From NCBI GenBank assembly GCA_021838945.1, contig JAKCCH010000016.1:1-40682 (forward strand): a stretch of DNA of 40,682 nucleotides, in the 5' to 3' direction. This stretch comes from Actinomycetes bacterium. GTDB taxonomy: Bacteria > Actinomycetota > Acidimicrobiia > Acidimicrobiales > Bog-793. Positions 10,707 through 19,077 of the stretch are shown here, piece after piece. The position numbers and the translations under genes were made by a program. The notes under the pieces were generated by a model, which was given only the letters and a program-made list of their open reading frames with translations, ran no database searches and was not told where the DNA came from. Within the stretch, counting starts at the first letter, position 1, and each line of letters starts with the position of its first letter.

Positions 10707-11321
10707 TCATCGTCTCGGCGCCAGCTCTCGCAGCGCCAGTCGCAGCAGCTCTTCGGCAGTCCCCTCTCCCGGCAGCGACCGCAGCACGCTCCGCACCTCG
10801 TCGGTCCCGTAGCCGAGCTGCGCCAGCGCCTGCGAGACGTCGGCGGTCACCGGTTGCGCGACACCACCGGAGAGCACCGAGGCTGCCCCTGCGCCGACAT
10901 CGAGCTGGTCGAAGCGCGACTTGAGCTCGACGAGCAGACGTGCCGCGGTCTTCCTGCCGACGCCGGGCACGAGCGTCAGCGCGTCGAGGTCGGAGTCAGC
11001 GACGATCGCGACGAGGCGCGAGGGCGAGTGCACCGAGCAGATGGCAAGCGCCAGCGCCGGACCGACGCCATGTGCTCCGAGCAACAGCTCGAAGCTCTGC
11101 CGCTCGTCCGGGCCGGAGAAGCCGTAAAGGACGATCGCCCCCTCGCGCACATGCGTGTGGACGGCGAGGGCGACCTCGCCGTCTCCAGGCACGACCGAAG
11201 CGGCGAGCCTCGGGGCCACGAGCACGCGATAGCCGACGCCGCCCACGTCCACGACGAGCTCGACGACGTTGTCACCGACCGCTCGGCGCTCGACGACGAG
11301 CCCGCGCAGGTACCCGATCAC
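10707..11321 (-). CDS. ruvA: Holliday junction branch migration protein RuvA
   Basis: RuvA binds the four-way junction and recruits RuvB. The 204-residue protein has the OB-fold N-terminus ([13 protein letters not shown]), the tandem helix-hairpin-helix region ([18 protein letters not shown]) and the C-terminal RuvB-binding helix bundle ([15 protein letters not shown]). The start is GTG at 11321 and overlaps the ruvC stop by four bases (GTGA), so translation is probably coupled to ruvC. Confidence 0.97.
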   Translation of the reverse strand: MIGYLRGLVVERRAVGDNVVELVVDVGGVGYRVLVAPRLAASVVPGDGEVALAVHTHVREGAIVLYGFSGPDERQSFELLLGAHGVGPALALAICSVHSPSRLVAIVADSDLDALTLVPGVGRKTAARLLVELKSRFDQLDVGAGAASVLSGGVAQPVTADVSQALAQLGYGTDEVRSVLRSLPGEGTAEELLRLALRELAPRR

Positions 11322-11815
11322 GCGATCACCGCTCGGGACTGTGCCCAGGGCGCCGCCCCGAGATGGCAGATGGCGAGGGCGAGGGCGTCCGCAGCGTCCG
11401 GCGGCCGCGGGATCTCGTCCAGCTTCGCGAGCCGGGCGACCATGGCTTGGACCTGCTCCTTCGAGGCGCTGCCGTACCCGGTGACCGCCAGCTTCACCTC
11501 GGCTGCGGTGTACTCGGCCACCTGGCAGCCGCGCTCGAACGCCGTCAGGAGCGCTACCCCGCTCGCCTGGCCGACCGCCATCGCCGTCCGCGCGTTCGAC
11601 CGGAAGAAGATGCGCTCGATGACCATGACCTCCGGGCGCAGCTCGTCGATCAGCTGCCCGAGGTCCTGGCGCAGCCGGGCGAGGCGCGCCGGTATGGCCT
11701 CAGTGGGCGGGGTCGTGAGCACCCCTGCGGCGACGGCTCGATAACCGGCTGCCGTCCGCGAGACGCAGCCGTACCCGCACCGGGACAGTCCGGGGTCGAT
11801 CCCGAGGACAAACAT
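11318..11815 (-). CDS. ruvC: Crossover junction endodeoxyribonuclease RuvC
   Basis: RuvC resolves Holliday junctions by paired nicking. From the ATG at 11815 the protein has 165 residues, close to the family length of about 170. The four acidic catalytic residues can be placed: Asp7 (GIDPGLSRCGYG), Glu67 (VMVIERIFF), and Asp140 and Asp143 (PPDAADALALA). The open frame extends further upstream to 12346, but that part runs antisense-like through the YebC gene and lacks family similarity, so the ATG just before the first catalytic strand is chosen. Confidence 0.96.
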   Translation of the reverse strand: MFVLGIDPGLSRCGYGCVSRTAAGYRAVAAGVLTTPPTEAIPARLARLRQDLGQLIDELRPEVMVIERIFFRSNARTAMAVGQASGVALLTAFERGCQVAEYTAAEVKLAVTGYGSASKEQVQAMVARLAKLDEIPRPPDAADALALAICHLGAAPWAQSRAVIA

Positions 11816-11895
11816 CCGTTCGATGGTAACCCGGCCGGCTCCCCCGGCGGTGGATGGGGCGGCCGCGCTTCGCCGGCGCCACCACGCCGGGAGGG

Positions 11896-12645
11896 CTAGA
11901 CCTCGACGGTCTCGAGGATGGCGTCGGGGATGTCGAAGTTGGCCCAGACGTTCTGAACGTCGTCGTGATCCTCGAGGAGCTCGATGAGCTTCAGGACCCG
12001 GCGCGCCGTCGACTCGTCCTCGACCGGCACCCGGGTCGAGGGCACGAGCTCGACATCGGCGGTCTCGATGGCGATCGATGCTTCCTCGATGGCATGGCGG
12101 AGAGCGGTCAGATCGCTCGGCGCGCAGGTCAGCATCCACTCGTCGCCCTCGTCCGACAGATCTTCGGCCCCGGCGTCGAGCGCGACCGTCATGAGGTCGT
12201 CCTCGGTCACCTTCTTCGGCAAGAGGACGACGCCTTTGCGCTCGAACTGCCACGAGACGGCGCCGGGTTCGGCCATGGATCCGCCGTTGCGGGAGAACGT
12301 CGAGCGGATGTCCGCACCGGTGCGGTTCCGGTTGTCGGTGAGGCACTCCACGATGAGCGCCACGCCACCCGGTGCGTATCCCTCATAGGAGACTGCTTCG
12401 TAGCGGACACCTTCGAGCTCGCCGGTGCCACGCTTGATGGCGCGCTCGATAGTGTCGAGGGGGATCGAGGCGTCGCGGGCCTTCTGGTACATCGTCCGCA
12501 GCGTCGCGTTGGAGTTGACGTCGCCGCCACCTTCCCGGGCGGCGACCTCCACCTGACGGATCAGCTTCGCGAACAGCTTCCCGCGCGCCTTGTCGACAGC
12601 TCCCTTGCGGTGTTTCGTGGTGGCCCATTTGGAATGGCCCGACAT
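11896..12645 (-). CDS. YebC/PmpR-family protein (probable translation or transcription regulator)
   Basis: The 249-residue protein starts with the family signature MSGHSKWATTKHRKGAVDKARGK-type N-terminus and has the full three-domain length. YebC/PmpR proteins were described as DNA-binding transcription regulators, and some members relieve ribosome stalling at proline tracts; the sequence does not decide between these roles. AAGGAG, nine bases upstream of the ATG, lies inside the last codons of pdxT. The gene sits between pdxT and ruvC, as in many actinobacteria, and is followed by an 80-base gap before ruvC. Confidence 0.94.
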   Translation of the reverse strand: MSGHSKWATTKHRKGAVDKARGKLFAKLIRQVEVAAREGGGDVNSNATLRTMYQKARDASIPLDTIERAIKRGTGELEGVRYEAVSYEGYAPGGVALIVECLTDNRNRTGADIRSTFSRNGGSMAEPGAVSWQFERKGVVLLPKKVTEDDLMTVALDAGAEDLSDEGDEWMLTCAPSDLTALRHAIEEASIAIETADVELVPSTRVPVEDESTARRVLKLIELLEDHDDVQNVWANFDIPDAILETVEV

Positions 12646-12649
12646 CAGC

Positions 12650-13288
12650 TCAGTCTCCTTCGACTCGGCTCAGCAGCTCGGCGTGCAGACGGCCGTCGCC
12701 GCTGAGCTCGGGATGGAACGACGACACGACCACGTTGCCCTGCCGGCAGACGACCGGCCGTCGCTCGCCCGGAGAGCCCGGCACGTCGACCTCGGCGAGC
12801 ACGTCGACACCGGGACCGACCGACTCGACGACCGGCGGCCGGATGAACACCGCGTGCATCGGCTCGTCGAGGCCCTTCACGTCGAGGTCGGTCTCGAACG
12901 AGCGCACCTGCCGCCCGAAGCCGTTCCGCCTCACCACGACGTCGATGGCTGCGAACGAAATCTGGTCCGGGCGCCCGTCCAGCACCTCTTTCGCGAGCAG
13001 GATCATCCCGGCGCACGTGCCGAGCATCGGCAGCCCGTCTCGCACCATCTGCCTCACCGCCGGCTCGAGGCCGGACGAGCGCAGGAGCAGCGACATCGTC
13101 GTCGACTCGCCACCTGGGATGACGAGCGCGTCGAGGCGTCCAGTGTCATCCGGCGTTCGCACGACGACCGGTTCGACGCCGAGCATGCCGAGGACGGCCA
13201 CATGCTCACGGACATCGCCCTGCAGCGCCAGCACGCCCACCCGCCAGCGCCGGGAGGCTAGCGCGGCGCGTTCCTCCGCCACGCTCAC
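12650..13288 (-). CDS. pdxT: Pyridoxal 5'-phosphate synthase glutaminase subunit PdxT
   Basis: PdxT releases ammonia from glutamine and feeds it to PdxS for vitamin B6 synthesis. The 212-residue protein has the class I amidotransferase nucleophile Cys92 in GTCAGM, the oxyanion-type motif PGGEST, and the His-Glu pair in FHPELSGD near residue 195. The start is GTG at 13288 and overlaps the pdxS stop (GTGA), as expected for two subunits made in a fixed ratio. An in-frame start closer to [11 protein letters not shown] is also possible, since the first 14 residues are not conserved in the family. Confidence 0.95.
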   Translation of the reverse strand: MSVAEERAALASRRWRVGVLALQGDVREHVAVLGMLGVEPVVVRTPDDTGRLDALVIPGGESTTMSLLLRSSGLEPAVRQMVRDGLPMLGTCAGMILLAKEVLDGRPDQISFAAIDVVVRRNGFGRQVRSFETDLDVKGLDEPMHAVFIRPPVVESVGPGVDVLAEVDVPGSPGERRPVVCRQGNVVVSSFHPELSGDGRLHAELLSRVEGD

Positions 13289-14205
13289 CAGCCCCGATCG
13301 GCCAGCTTCACCTCGAGAGACGAGATCTCCTTGCCGGGCATCGCCTCACCGAGGCCTCTCGACACCTTTGCCACGATCGAGGCGTCCTCGAAGTGAGCGG
13401 TCGCCTCGACGATGGCCAGCGCCCGCCGAGCCGGATCGGCGCTCTTGAAGATCCCAGAACCGACGAAGACGGCCTCGGCGCCGAGCTGCATCACGAGGGC
13501 GGCATCAGCCGGCGTCGCGAGGCCGCCGGCGCAGAACAGCGGCACGGGCAGGTGACCGGCCTCCGCGATCTCCTCGACGAGCTCGATCGGTGCCTGCAGC
13601 CGCTTCGCCCATGCATAGCGCTCCGCTGAGTCGGCTGTCGTGATCTTGCGCATGTCGCCGAGGATCGAGCGCAGGTGCCGTACCGCCTCGACGACGTTCC
13701 CGGTGCCGGCCTCGCCCTTCGAGCGGATCAGGGCTGCTCCCTCGCTGATGCGGCGCAACGCCTCGCCGAGGTTCGTCGCACCGCACACGAACGGCACCTG
13801 GAACGACCACTTGTCGATGTGATGCTCCTCGTCGGCAGGTGTGAGCACCTCCGACTCGTCGATGTAGTCGACCTCGAGCGCCTCGAGCACCTGCGCCTCG
13901 GCGAAGTGCCCGATCCGGACCTTCGCCATCACCGGGATGGTGACCGCCTGCTGGATCCCCTCGACGAGGGCGGGGTCGCTCATGCGCGCCACCCCGCCGT
14001 CCCTGCGGATGTCCGCCGGCACTCGCTCGAGGGCCATGACGGCCACCGCGCCTGCATCCTCGGCGATCTTCGCCTGCTCGGCGTCGACGACGTCCATGAT
14101 GACGCCGCCGCGCAGCATCTCCGCGAGCCCACGCTTCACCCGCGCGGTCCCCGTCCGGTGTTCGCTGCGGGAGTCGAGCTCCCGCTCTCCGTCCTGTGTG
14201 CTCAC
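13285..14205 (-). CDS. pdxS: Pyridoxal 5'-phosphate synthase subunit PdxS
   Basis: PdxS is the TIM-barrel synthase that builds pyridoxal phosphate from ribose 5-phosphate, glyceraldehyde 3-phosphate and ammonia. The 306-residue protein shows the conserved Asp38 ([13 protein letters not shown]) and the Schiff-base Lys95 (VMAKVRIGH), plus the motif [14 protein letters not shown]. The start is GTG at 14205; residues 1-20 are polar and not conserved. It is followed immediately by pdxT. Confidence 0.97.
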   Translation of the reverse strand: MSTQDGERELDSRSEHRTGTARVKRGLAEMLRGGVIMDVVDAEQAKIAEDAGAVAVMALERVPADIRRDGGVARMSDPALVEGIQQAVTIPVMAKVRIGHFAEAQVLEALEVDYIDESEVLTPADEEHHIDKWSFQVPFVCGATNLGEALRRISEGAALIRSKGEAGTGNVVEAVRHLRSILGDMRKITTADSAERYAWAKRLQAPIELVEEIAEAGHLPVPLFCAGGLATPADAALVMQLGAEAVFVGSGIFKSADPARRALAIVEATAHFEDASIVAKVSRGLGEAMPGKEISSLEVKLADRGW

Positions 14206-14263
14206 GGTCCCATGCTAGTGGGAGCACGTACCCAGCCAGATTGGGTTTCCGCTCTGCGGCGGC

Positions 14264-15256
14264 CTAGAGCTCGACGAGCACCTCGAGACGATCCGAGAGC
14301 GTGAAGCCCCGGTCGGCCGGGCGAGTCGTGCCGTCGTCGCCGCCGGATCTCGTAGTGCCGGTCTCCTCGATCGGGACGATCCACTGTCGTGCCGTCGCCC
14401 GCCGGGCATCTGCTGGCACCGACGCCTCGGGGACGGTCGACGGAGCTCGGCTCATCGACTCGAGGGCCGACACGAGAGCCGGCGGGTACCGGGTGACCTG
14501 CACAGCGCCCAGGTCCGCCTCGAGCTCGCGGGCAGAGCCCTCCAGCCAGCGCGCGAGCCGGGCAGCGCCCGGGAGCGGCAGGGACCCGCCGCGGAGGAGC
14601 TTCGTGGACAAGCCGCCGCTCAGGGTGTCGACCCGCTTCAGGTGTGCCAGCTCGTGGGCGAGCACGGCTTCGAGCTGGATCCGGTCGACTCCGGCGAGAA
14701 GGCCCGTGGTGAGGTCGAGCTGCGCCGCGTCCGGCCGAGCACCGGTGGCGATGGCGTTCGGAGCAGCGTCGACGAGGACGCTCAACCGCGGCTGCTCGAG
14801 GCCGAGGGCCGCACAGAGGGATTCGGTCACGTCCCGGTACCGCTCCGCCGCGAGCGGGGCCAGCACCCCTGCCCGGACGGCGTCGTCGGGGCTCATGCCA
14901 CCGAGACGCGAACCCGTCCCTGCAACTGCGCCACGCCAGGCGATGACGGCGATCACACCCCAGAGGGCGAGGACGACGACGCCGGCGACGAGGAGCGGCA
15001 TGGCGAAGATCCCGAGGACTGCGAGGACGACGCCCGGCCCGAATGGCGGCACGATGGCCGTCAACGACCTCCGCCGGTTTTCCTGCGCCGCTCGACGCCA
15101 TGCTTCGTCCCGGCGAGCGGTGGCGCGTCCCAGCACCTGGCGTGATGCCTCCACGGCTGCGTCCTGAGCGGCACGCGCACGACGCTGGCGCTCCCCCGCC
15201 TCGCTCGGACGGCGGCCCCGGTCGCGCTGGCGGCGAGACGTGCGGGAAGGGGCCAC
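14264..15256 (-). CDS. M48-type membrane metallopeptidase
   Basis: This 330-residue protein looks like a zinc-dependent endopeptidase of the HtpX/M48 type. It has the HEXXH motif HELAH near residues 199-203 and, about 40 residues later, the ELEADLGAVQ segment, whose Glu would be the third zinc ligand. Two hydrophobic segments at about residues 68-110 anchor it. The N-terminus is very basic (SRRQRDRGRRPSE), fitting a cytoplasmic tail before the first membrane segment. The start is GTG at 15256. It sits between the PimA-like gene and pdxS with short gaps (61 and 58 bases). The substrate is unknown; a role in envelope protein quality control is a guess from family behaviour. Confidence 0.82.
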   Translation of the reverse strand: MAPSRTSRRQRDRGRRPSEAGERQRRARAAQDAAVEASRQVLGRATARRDEAWRRAAQENRRRSLTAIVPPFGPGVVLAVLGIFAMPLLVAGVVVLALWGVIAVIAWRGAVAGTGSRLGGMSPDDAVRAGVLAPLAAERYRDVTESLCAALGLEQPRLSVLVDAAPNAIATGARPDAAQLDLTTGLLAGVDRIQLEAVLAHELAHLKRVDTLSGGLSTKLLRGGSLPLPGAARLARWLEGSARELEADLGAVQVTRYPPALVSALESMSRAPSTVPEASVPADARRATARQWIVPIEETGTTRSGGDDGTTRPADRGFTLSDRLEVLVEL

Positions 15257-15317
15257 GAAGGTGATTCTAGATGGGGCACGAAGAGCCGGAGGTGGGGCGG
15301 CGGTCCGGCTCGCCGTC

Positions 15318-16469
15318 TCAGCCGGACGCCCCGGCGGCCCGGTACACCTCGACGTAACGCTCCATCACCGTCTCGATGGCGCACTCCCGAGCGCGGGCGA
15401 GCCCGAGCTCGACGGCACGCCGGCGCTTCTCATGGTCGGCCAGCACGTCGCTCACGCAGGCGGCGAGGGCGGCGGAGTCGCCCGGAGCCACGAGCACGGC
15501 CGCGCCTGCGGCCGCCAGGCGGTAGCCGGGGATGTCGGAGGCGACGACGCAGGTCCCCGCCGCCATCGCCTCGAGCAGCACGAGCCCGAAGGACTCCCCG
15601 CCAACGGCGGGGGCGACGAAGACGTCGGCACTGGCGACAAGCTCCGCCTGCGGCTCGTCCTCGAGGCGTCCCACGAAACGCACGGCCGGGTCCGCCGCCG
15701 CCTGCCTCTCGAGAGAGGTGCGCTCCGGCCCGTCGCCGGCGATCACGACTTCCACGTCAGGGCCGAGGCGCCGGGCCGCTCCGACGAGCACGGCGACCCC
15801 CTTTCGCGGTTCGTGCCTGCCTGCGTAGACCACGCGCGGCCGCGACCCGTTCTTGTAGGGGGCGCCGGCCTCTCCGCTCACTCTGGCGAGCGCGAGGCGG
15901 GCACGTTCGCCTCGGCGGAGATCGACGCCGTTTCGCACCTCGATGATCGAGGGGAGGTGTTGGCCGAGCACCGTCCGGGCAGTCGCGATGGCGGCTTCGG
16001 ACACCGCTGTCGCGGCATCCACGCGCCGGCCGAGCAGAGGCCCGAGCAGGCGGCCCTCCGCACGGTAGAGCACATCCGAGTCGGCGCGGTGGAACGTCAC
16101 GACGACCGGGCGGGGACCGCCGAGCACTGCCGCGAGCGGTGGCCCGGGAACGAGAGGCTCGTGAACGTGGACGACATCCGGCCGGAAGCGCCTGAGGGCA
16201 CGCCGCGTCGCGACCGCCGCAGCAGGCGTGGGGGCAACAGGGGCGATCGACCCGTTCACCGGGAGGCCGATGCTCCGGCCGGCCGGGAACAGCAGGAAGC
16301 CTTCCCCCGGGCCGGCGCCCGGAGTCGGGCGACCGGCTCTCGCCGTGACCGGCGCCACCACAGCCACGTCGTGACCTGCCTCGGCGAGCGCCCGTGCGAG
16401 TGCGTCCAGCTGACTCTGCACTCCTCCTGGAACTGCCCAGTCGTACCCGCAGACGAGCGCGACCCGCAT
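15318..16469 (-). CDS. pimA: Family 4 glycosyltransferase, PimA-like (phosphatidylinositol mannosyltransferase)
   Basis: PimA adds the first mannose from GDP-mannose to phosphatidylinositol on the inner membrane face. The 383-residue protein has a GT-B fold: the N-terminal MRVALVCGYDWAVPGGVQSQ resembles the PimA start, where the GGVQ loop contacts substrate. The C-terminal domain contains VYAGRHEPRKGV and the EX7E-type segment ESFGLVLLEAMAAG. The ATG shares one base with the stop of the diguanylate cyclase gene (TGATG). Its position after the phosphatidyltransferase and acyltransferase genes supports the PimA call. Another mannosyl- or glucosyltransferase of the same family cannot be excluded by eye. 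Confidence 0.85.
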   Translation of the reverse strand: MRVALVCGYDWAVPGGVQSQLDALARALAEAGHDVAVVAPVTARAGRPTPGAGPGEGFLLFPAGRSIGLPVNGSIAPVAPTPAAAVATRRALRRFRPDVVHVHEPLVPGPPLAAVLGGPRPVVVTFHRADSDVLYRAEGRLLGPLLGRRVDAATAVSEAAIATARTVLGQHLPSIIEVRNGVDLRRGERARLALARVSGEAGAPYKNGSRPRVVYAGRHEPRKGVAVLVGAARRLGPDVEVVIAGDGPERTSLERQAAADPAVRFVGRLEDEPQAELVASADVFVAPAVGGESFGLVLLEAMAAGTCVVASDIPGYRLAAAGAAVLVAPGDSAALAACVSDVLADHEKRRRAVELGLARARECAIETVMERYVEVYRAAGASG

Positions 16470-18193
16470 CAGGTCAACGGTAGACGACCCTCGGGCCGGG
16501 ATCGGGAGACCTTCTTCTCGTACATCTCGGAGTCGGCGAGACGCAGCAGTCTGCTCAGCTCGGCGTCCGACCCAGGGAGCAAGGCGGCGCCGAGGCTCGC
16601 GCCGACCGGCAACGTGAGAGAGCCGAGCCGAAAGGGCTCGGCGAGGCGAGACTCGATCCGTTCCCGCACCGCCGCGAGCTCGTCGGCGCCACCGACGATC
16701 TGGCAGAGCACCACGAACTCGTCGCCGCCGTAGCGGGCGACGGTGTCGCCCGGGCGCACGACCGAGCGAAGCCTTCGCGCGACGCCGACCAACACCTCGT
16801 CGCCGACGACGTGACCGTAGGTGTCGTTGACGCGCTTGAAGTCATCGAGGTCGATCACGAGGAGGCCGACGGAGGTCTCCTCGCGCCCGGCGAAGTCCGC
16901 CGCCAGCGCCACCCGGTCGCTCAAGAGGACCCGGTTGGCGCATCCCGTGAGGGGGTCGTGCAGCGCGAGCTCGGTCAGCTCCCTCGCCCGTTCTCTGGCC
17001 TCGGTGACGTCCTGGAAGCCGGCCAGGGCACCGAGCAGGCGCCCGTCCTCCGAGCACAGCACCGTGGCGCTCGTCTCGACGAAACGCTCCGGGGCTCCGC
17101 TTCTCGGCCGAAAGACGATCTCCTGTGCCACCCGAGCCCCTGCCAGAGCCTGTCGCAGGGGGTGCTCGTGCGGGGCGAGCGCCACTCCCTCCGGCCAGTA
17201 CATGCCTTCGACCGTCGGAGAGGACCCGGCGGCCACCTGTTCGGGCCGGTAGTCGCCGAAGAGCCGGAACGCGGGGTTCGTCATCGTCACCGCACCGGTC
17301 GCATCGCAGGCCACGACACCGGCCTCGAGGTTGACGACGAGGGCGGCGAGGAACTCGCGCTCCTCGGCAAGGGCCGCCAGGGCTGCGCGGCGTTCCTCGT
17401 CCGCGCGGCGCAGTGCCGTGATGTCCGTGATCGAGACGAGGAGGTGAACTGCCTCCCCCGGGGGCGACGTGCTGACCCTCGTCACGTGGAAGCGCAGCCA
17501 GCGCAGCTCGCCGTCAGCTCGCCGATGTCCGCGGACGGTCTCTTCCCCCTCGTCCGCGAGCGGCAGGTAGGGCGGGGTGACCGGCCGGGCGGCGGCGTCG
17601 ACGACCTCTCCGCCGTCACCGAGGCCTGCCGTGATCACCTCATCGAGGCGGTGGCCGGCCAGCTCGGCGCGGGAGGTCCCGAGCAGCGGCGGCGCCGCCT
17701 GGTTGCAGGAGAGCACGACCCCGTCCTCGAGGACGACGAGCACACCCTGTTCGAGGGAGTCGAGAACCGTCTGCGGATGGTCTCGCCGCTTCCGGCGCCG
17801 TGGCGGCGGAACCCCGTGCGAGAGCACCCGCAGGTTGAGCGAGACGGTGTCGAGGCCCGGTTCGTGCACGACGTTGGTCGCCTCGGCATCGACGGGCACC
17901 CTCTCGCCGCCAGCTGTGACGATGCGGCAGGTCATGGAGAGCGCTATCGGCGAGCCGCGCATGTCGGCGAGGAGGCGGGTCAGCGCGACGCGGTCAGCGA
18001 CGTCCACGAGATCGAGACCAGGTGTGCCGACGAGCTGTTCGGGGGACCATCCTGTGACCTCCGAGACGGACTGGCTCGCCCATGCGACATGGTCCCGCTC
18101 GTCGAGGAGGATGACGGCCTCGAGCCGCGCGACAGAGCCGACCGGTGTCAGTGCTCCCGGTCCGAGGGCCAATTCGGCTGGAACATGTGCCAT
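16469..18193 (-). CDS. PAS-domain diguanylate cyclase (GGDEF)
   Basis: The protein, 574 residues from the ATG at 18193, should make the second messenger cyclic di-GMP from two GTP. About 400 residues of PAS-type sensor modules come first (a PAS start at AVILLDERDHVAWASQSV, and others near residues 140, 280 and 330). The C-terminal GGDEF domain follows. The catalytic motif is intact (YGGDEFVVL, about residues 486-494). An RPGD inhibitory-site motif lies exactly five residues upstream, so product feedback is expected. No transmembrane segment is seen, so it is probably cytoplasmic. Its start lies 46 bases inside the upstream acyltransferase gene, and its stop overlaps the PimA-like start, so it is built into the inositol-lipid operon. 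A TTG at about 18172 is an alternative start. Confidence 0.92.
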   Translation of the reverse strand: MAHVPAELALGPGALTPVGSVARLEAVILLDERDHVAWASQSVSEVTGWSPEQLVGTPGLDLVDVADRVALTRLLADMRGSPIALSMTCRIVTAGGERVPVDAEATNVVHEPGLDTVSLNLRVLSHGVPPPRRRKRRDHPQTVLDSLEQGVLVVLEDGVVLSCNQAAPPLLGTSRAELAGHRLDEVITAGLGDGGEVVDAAARPVTPPYLPLADEGEETVRGHRRADGELRWLRFHVTRVSTSPPGEAVHLLVSITDITALRRADEERRAALAALAEEREFLAALVVNLEAGVVACDATGAVTMTNPAFRLFGDYRPEQVAAGSSPTVEGMYWPEGVALAPHEHPLRQALAGARVAQEIVFRPRSGAPERFVETSATVLCSEDGRLLGALAGFQDVTEARERARELTELALHDPLTGCANRVLLSDRVALAADFAGREETSVGLLVIDLDDFKRVNDTYGHVVGDEVLVGVARRLRSVVRPGDTVARYGGDEFVVLCQIVGGADELAAVRERIESRLAEPFRLGSLTLPVGASLGAALLPGSDAELSRLLRLADSEMYEKKVSRSRPEGRLPLT

Positions 18194-19062
18194 TGCGTCG
18201 GGGCCGTTCTGATCAGGGTCTCGAACTCCCGCGCGAGGTCTTTGGTGATGATCTCGACGTCGTCGCGGAGCCGCCCGGTGCGCTCGCACGCGAGCGCCGG
18301 ACGGACCACGCCGTGGTAATACCCACCTTGGCGTTGGTACACCGCCACAGGGAACAACGGAACGCCGGTGCGGAGCGCCAGCACCGCCGGACCGGCGGGC
18401 AGCGTCGTCCGCTCGCCGAAGAACTCGACCTCTACGCCGGTCCCGGCGATGTCCCGGTCGGCGACGAGCCCGACGAGAGCGCCTTGCCGCAGCGCCTGCA
18501 CGAGCTCGGTCGTCGCGCCGGCTCCGAGCGGGATCACGTTGAGGCCGAGGGCGGCACGCTGCTGCTTGAACCACTCGAAGAGCTCGGGCGGCTCGAGCGG
18601 TTCGACGACCGCAGTCATCGGGTGACCCTGCAAGGTGAGCCAGTAGGCACCGACCTCCCACGAGCCGAGGTGCGGCAGCGCGAAGATCGCTCCCCGACGC
18701 TCGACGAGTGCCTCCTCAGCCGGCTCGAAACCTTCGATCGAGAACCGCTTCAACACCTCTTGCGGCCGCATGCTCGACAAGCGCGCGCTCTCGACCCAGT
18801 ACCGCGCATAGGAGTCGAATGCCTCGACGACGGCATCGTCGAGCTCCCGCTCAGTGGCCGAAGGACCGAGGACGCGTCGCATGTTCGCCCGGACGAGCGG
18901 TCGGCGGTCACGCCAGACCTCGGACATCGTGAGGCCCGAGGCGGTGGCGACCATGGAGGCGACCGGGCGTGGGAGGAGCTGCAGCGCAGCGGCAAGCGAC
19001 CGGTAGGTCAGGTACGACGCCCGCCCGCGAGCTGCTCCTTCGACTACGCCGGGCCTGGCCAA
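18148..19062 (-). CDS. LpxL/HtrB-family acyltransferase, PatA-like (phosphatidylinositol mannoside acyltransferase)
   Basis: This 304-residue membrane-associated acyltransferase probably acylates phosphatidylinositol mannoside. The HX4E catalytic motif is seen as HLGSWE near residue 131. The second family block (LVADRDIAGTGVEVEFFGE) and third block (ALRTGVPLFPVAVY) follow in order. It lies directly after the phosphatidyltransferase gene and before the PimA-like gene, separated from the latter only by the diguanylate cyclase. That matches the mycobacterial order phosphatidylinositol synthase, acyltransferase, pimA. The start assigned is TTG at 19062; no better start or ribosome binding site is visible, so the exact N-terminus is uncertain. 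Confidence 0.85.
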   Translation of the reverse strand: MARPGVVEGAARGRASYLTYRSLAAALQLLPRPVASMVATASGLTMSEVWRDRRPLVRANMRRVLGPSATERELDDAVVEAFDSYARYWVESARLSSMRPQEVLKRFSIEGFEPAEEALVERRGAIFALPHLGSWEVGAYWLTLQGHPMTAVVEPLEPPELFEWFKQQRAALGLNVIPLGAGATTELVQALRQGALVGLVADRDIAGTGVEVEFFGERTTLPAGPAVLALRTGVPLFPVAVYQRQGGYYHGVVRPALACERTGRLRDDVEIITKDLAREFETLIRTAPTQWHMFQPNWPSDREH

Positions 19063-19077
19063 CGGGACACCGGGCGG

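Noticed and set aside
11816-12346. Upstream extension of the ruvC frame
   Set aside because: It overlaps the YebC gene in another frame and has no RuvC similarity; the ATG at 11815 directly precedes the first catalytic strand.
15240-16733. A 497-residue plus-strand open frame opposite the PimA-like gene
   Set aside because: It is a shadow of the minus-strand glycosyltransferase and the end of the diguanylate cyclase gene; it has no family signal.
18194-18661. Upstream extension of the diguanylate cyclase frame
   Set aside because: It runs through the acyltransferase gene with Arg-rich shadow composition, and the PAS modules begin after the ATG at 18193.
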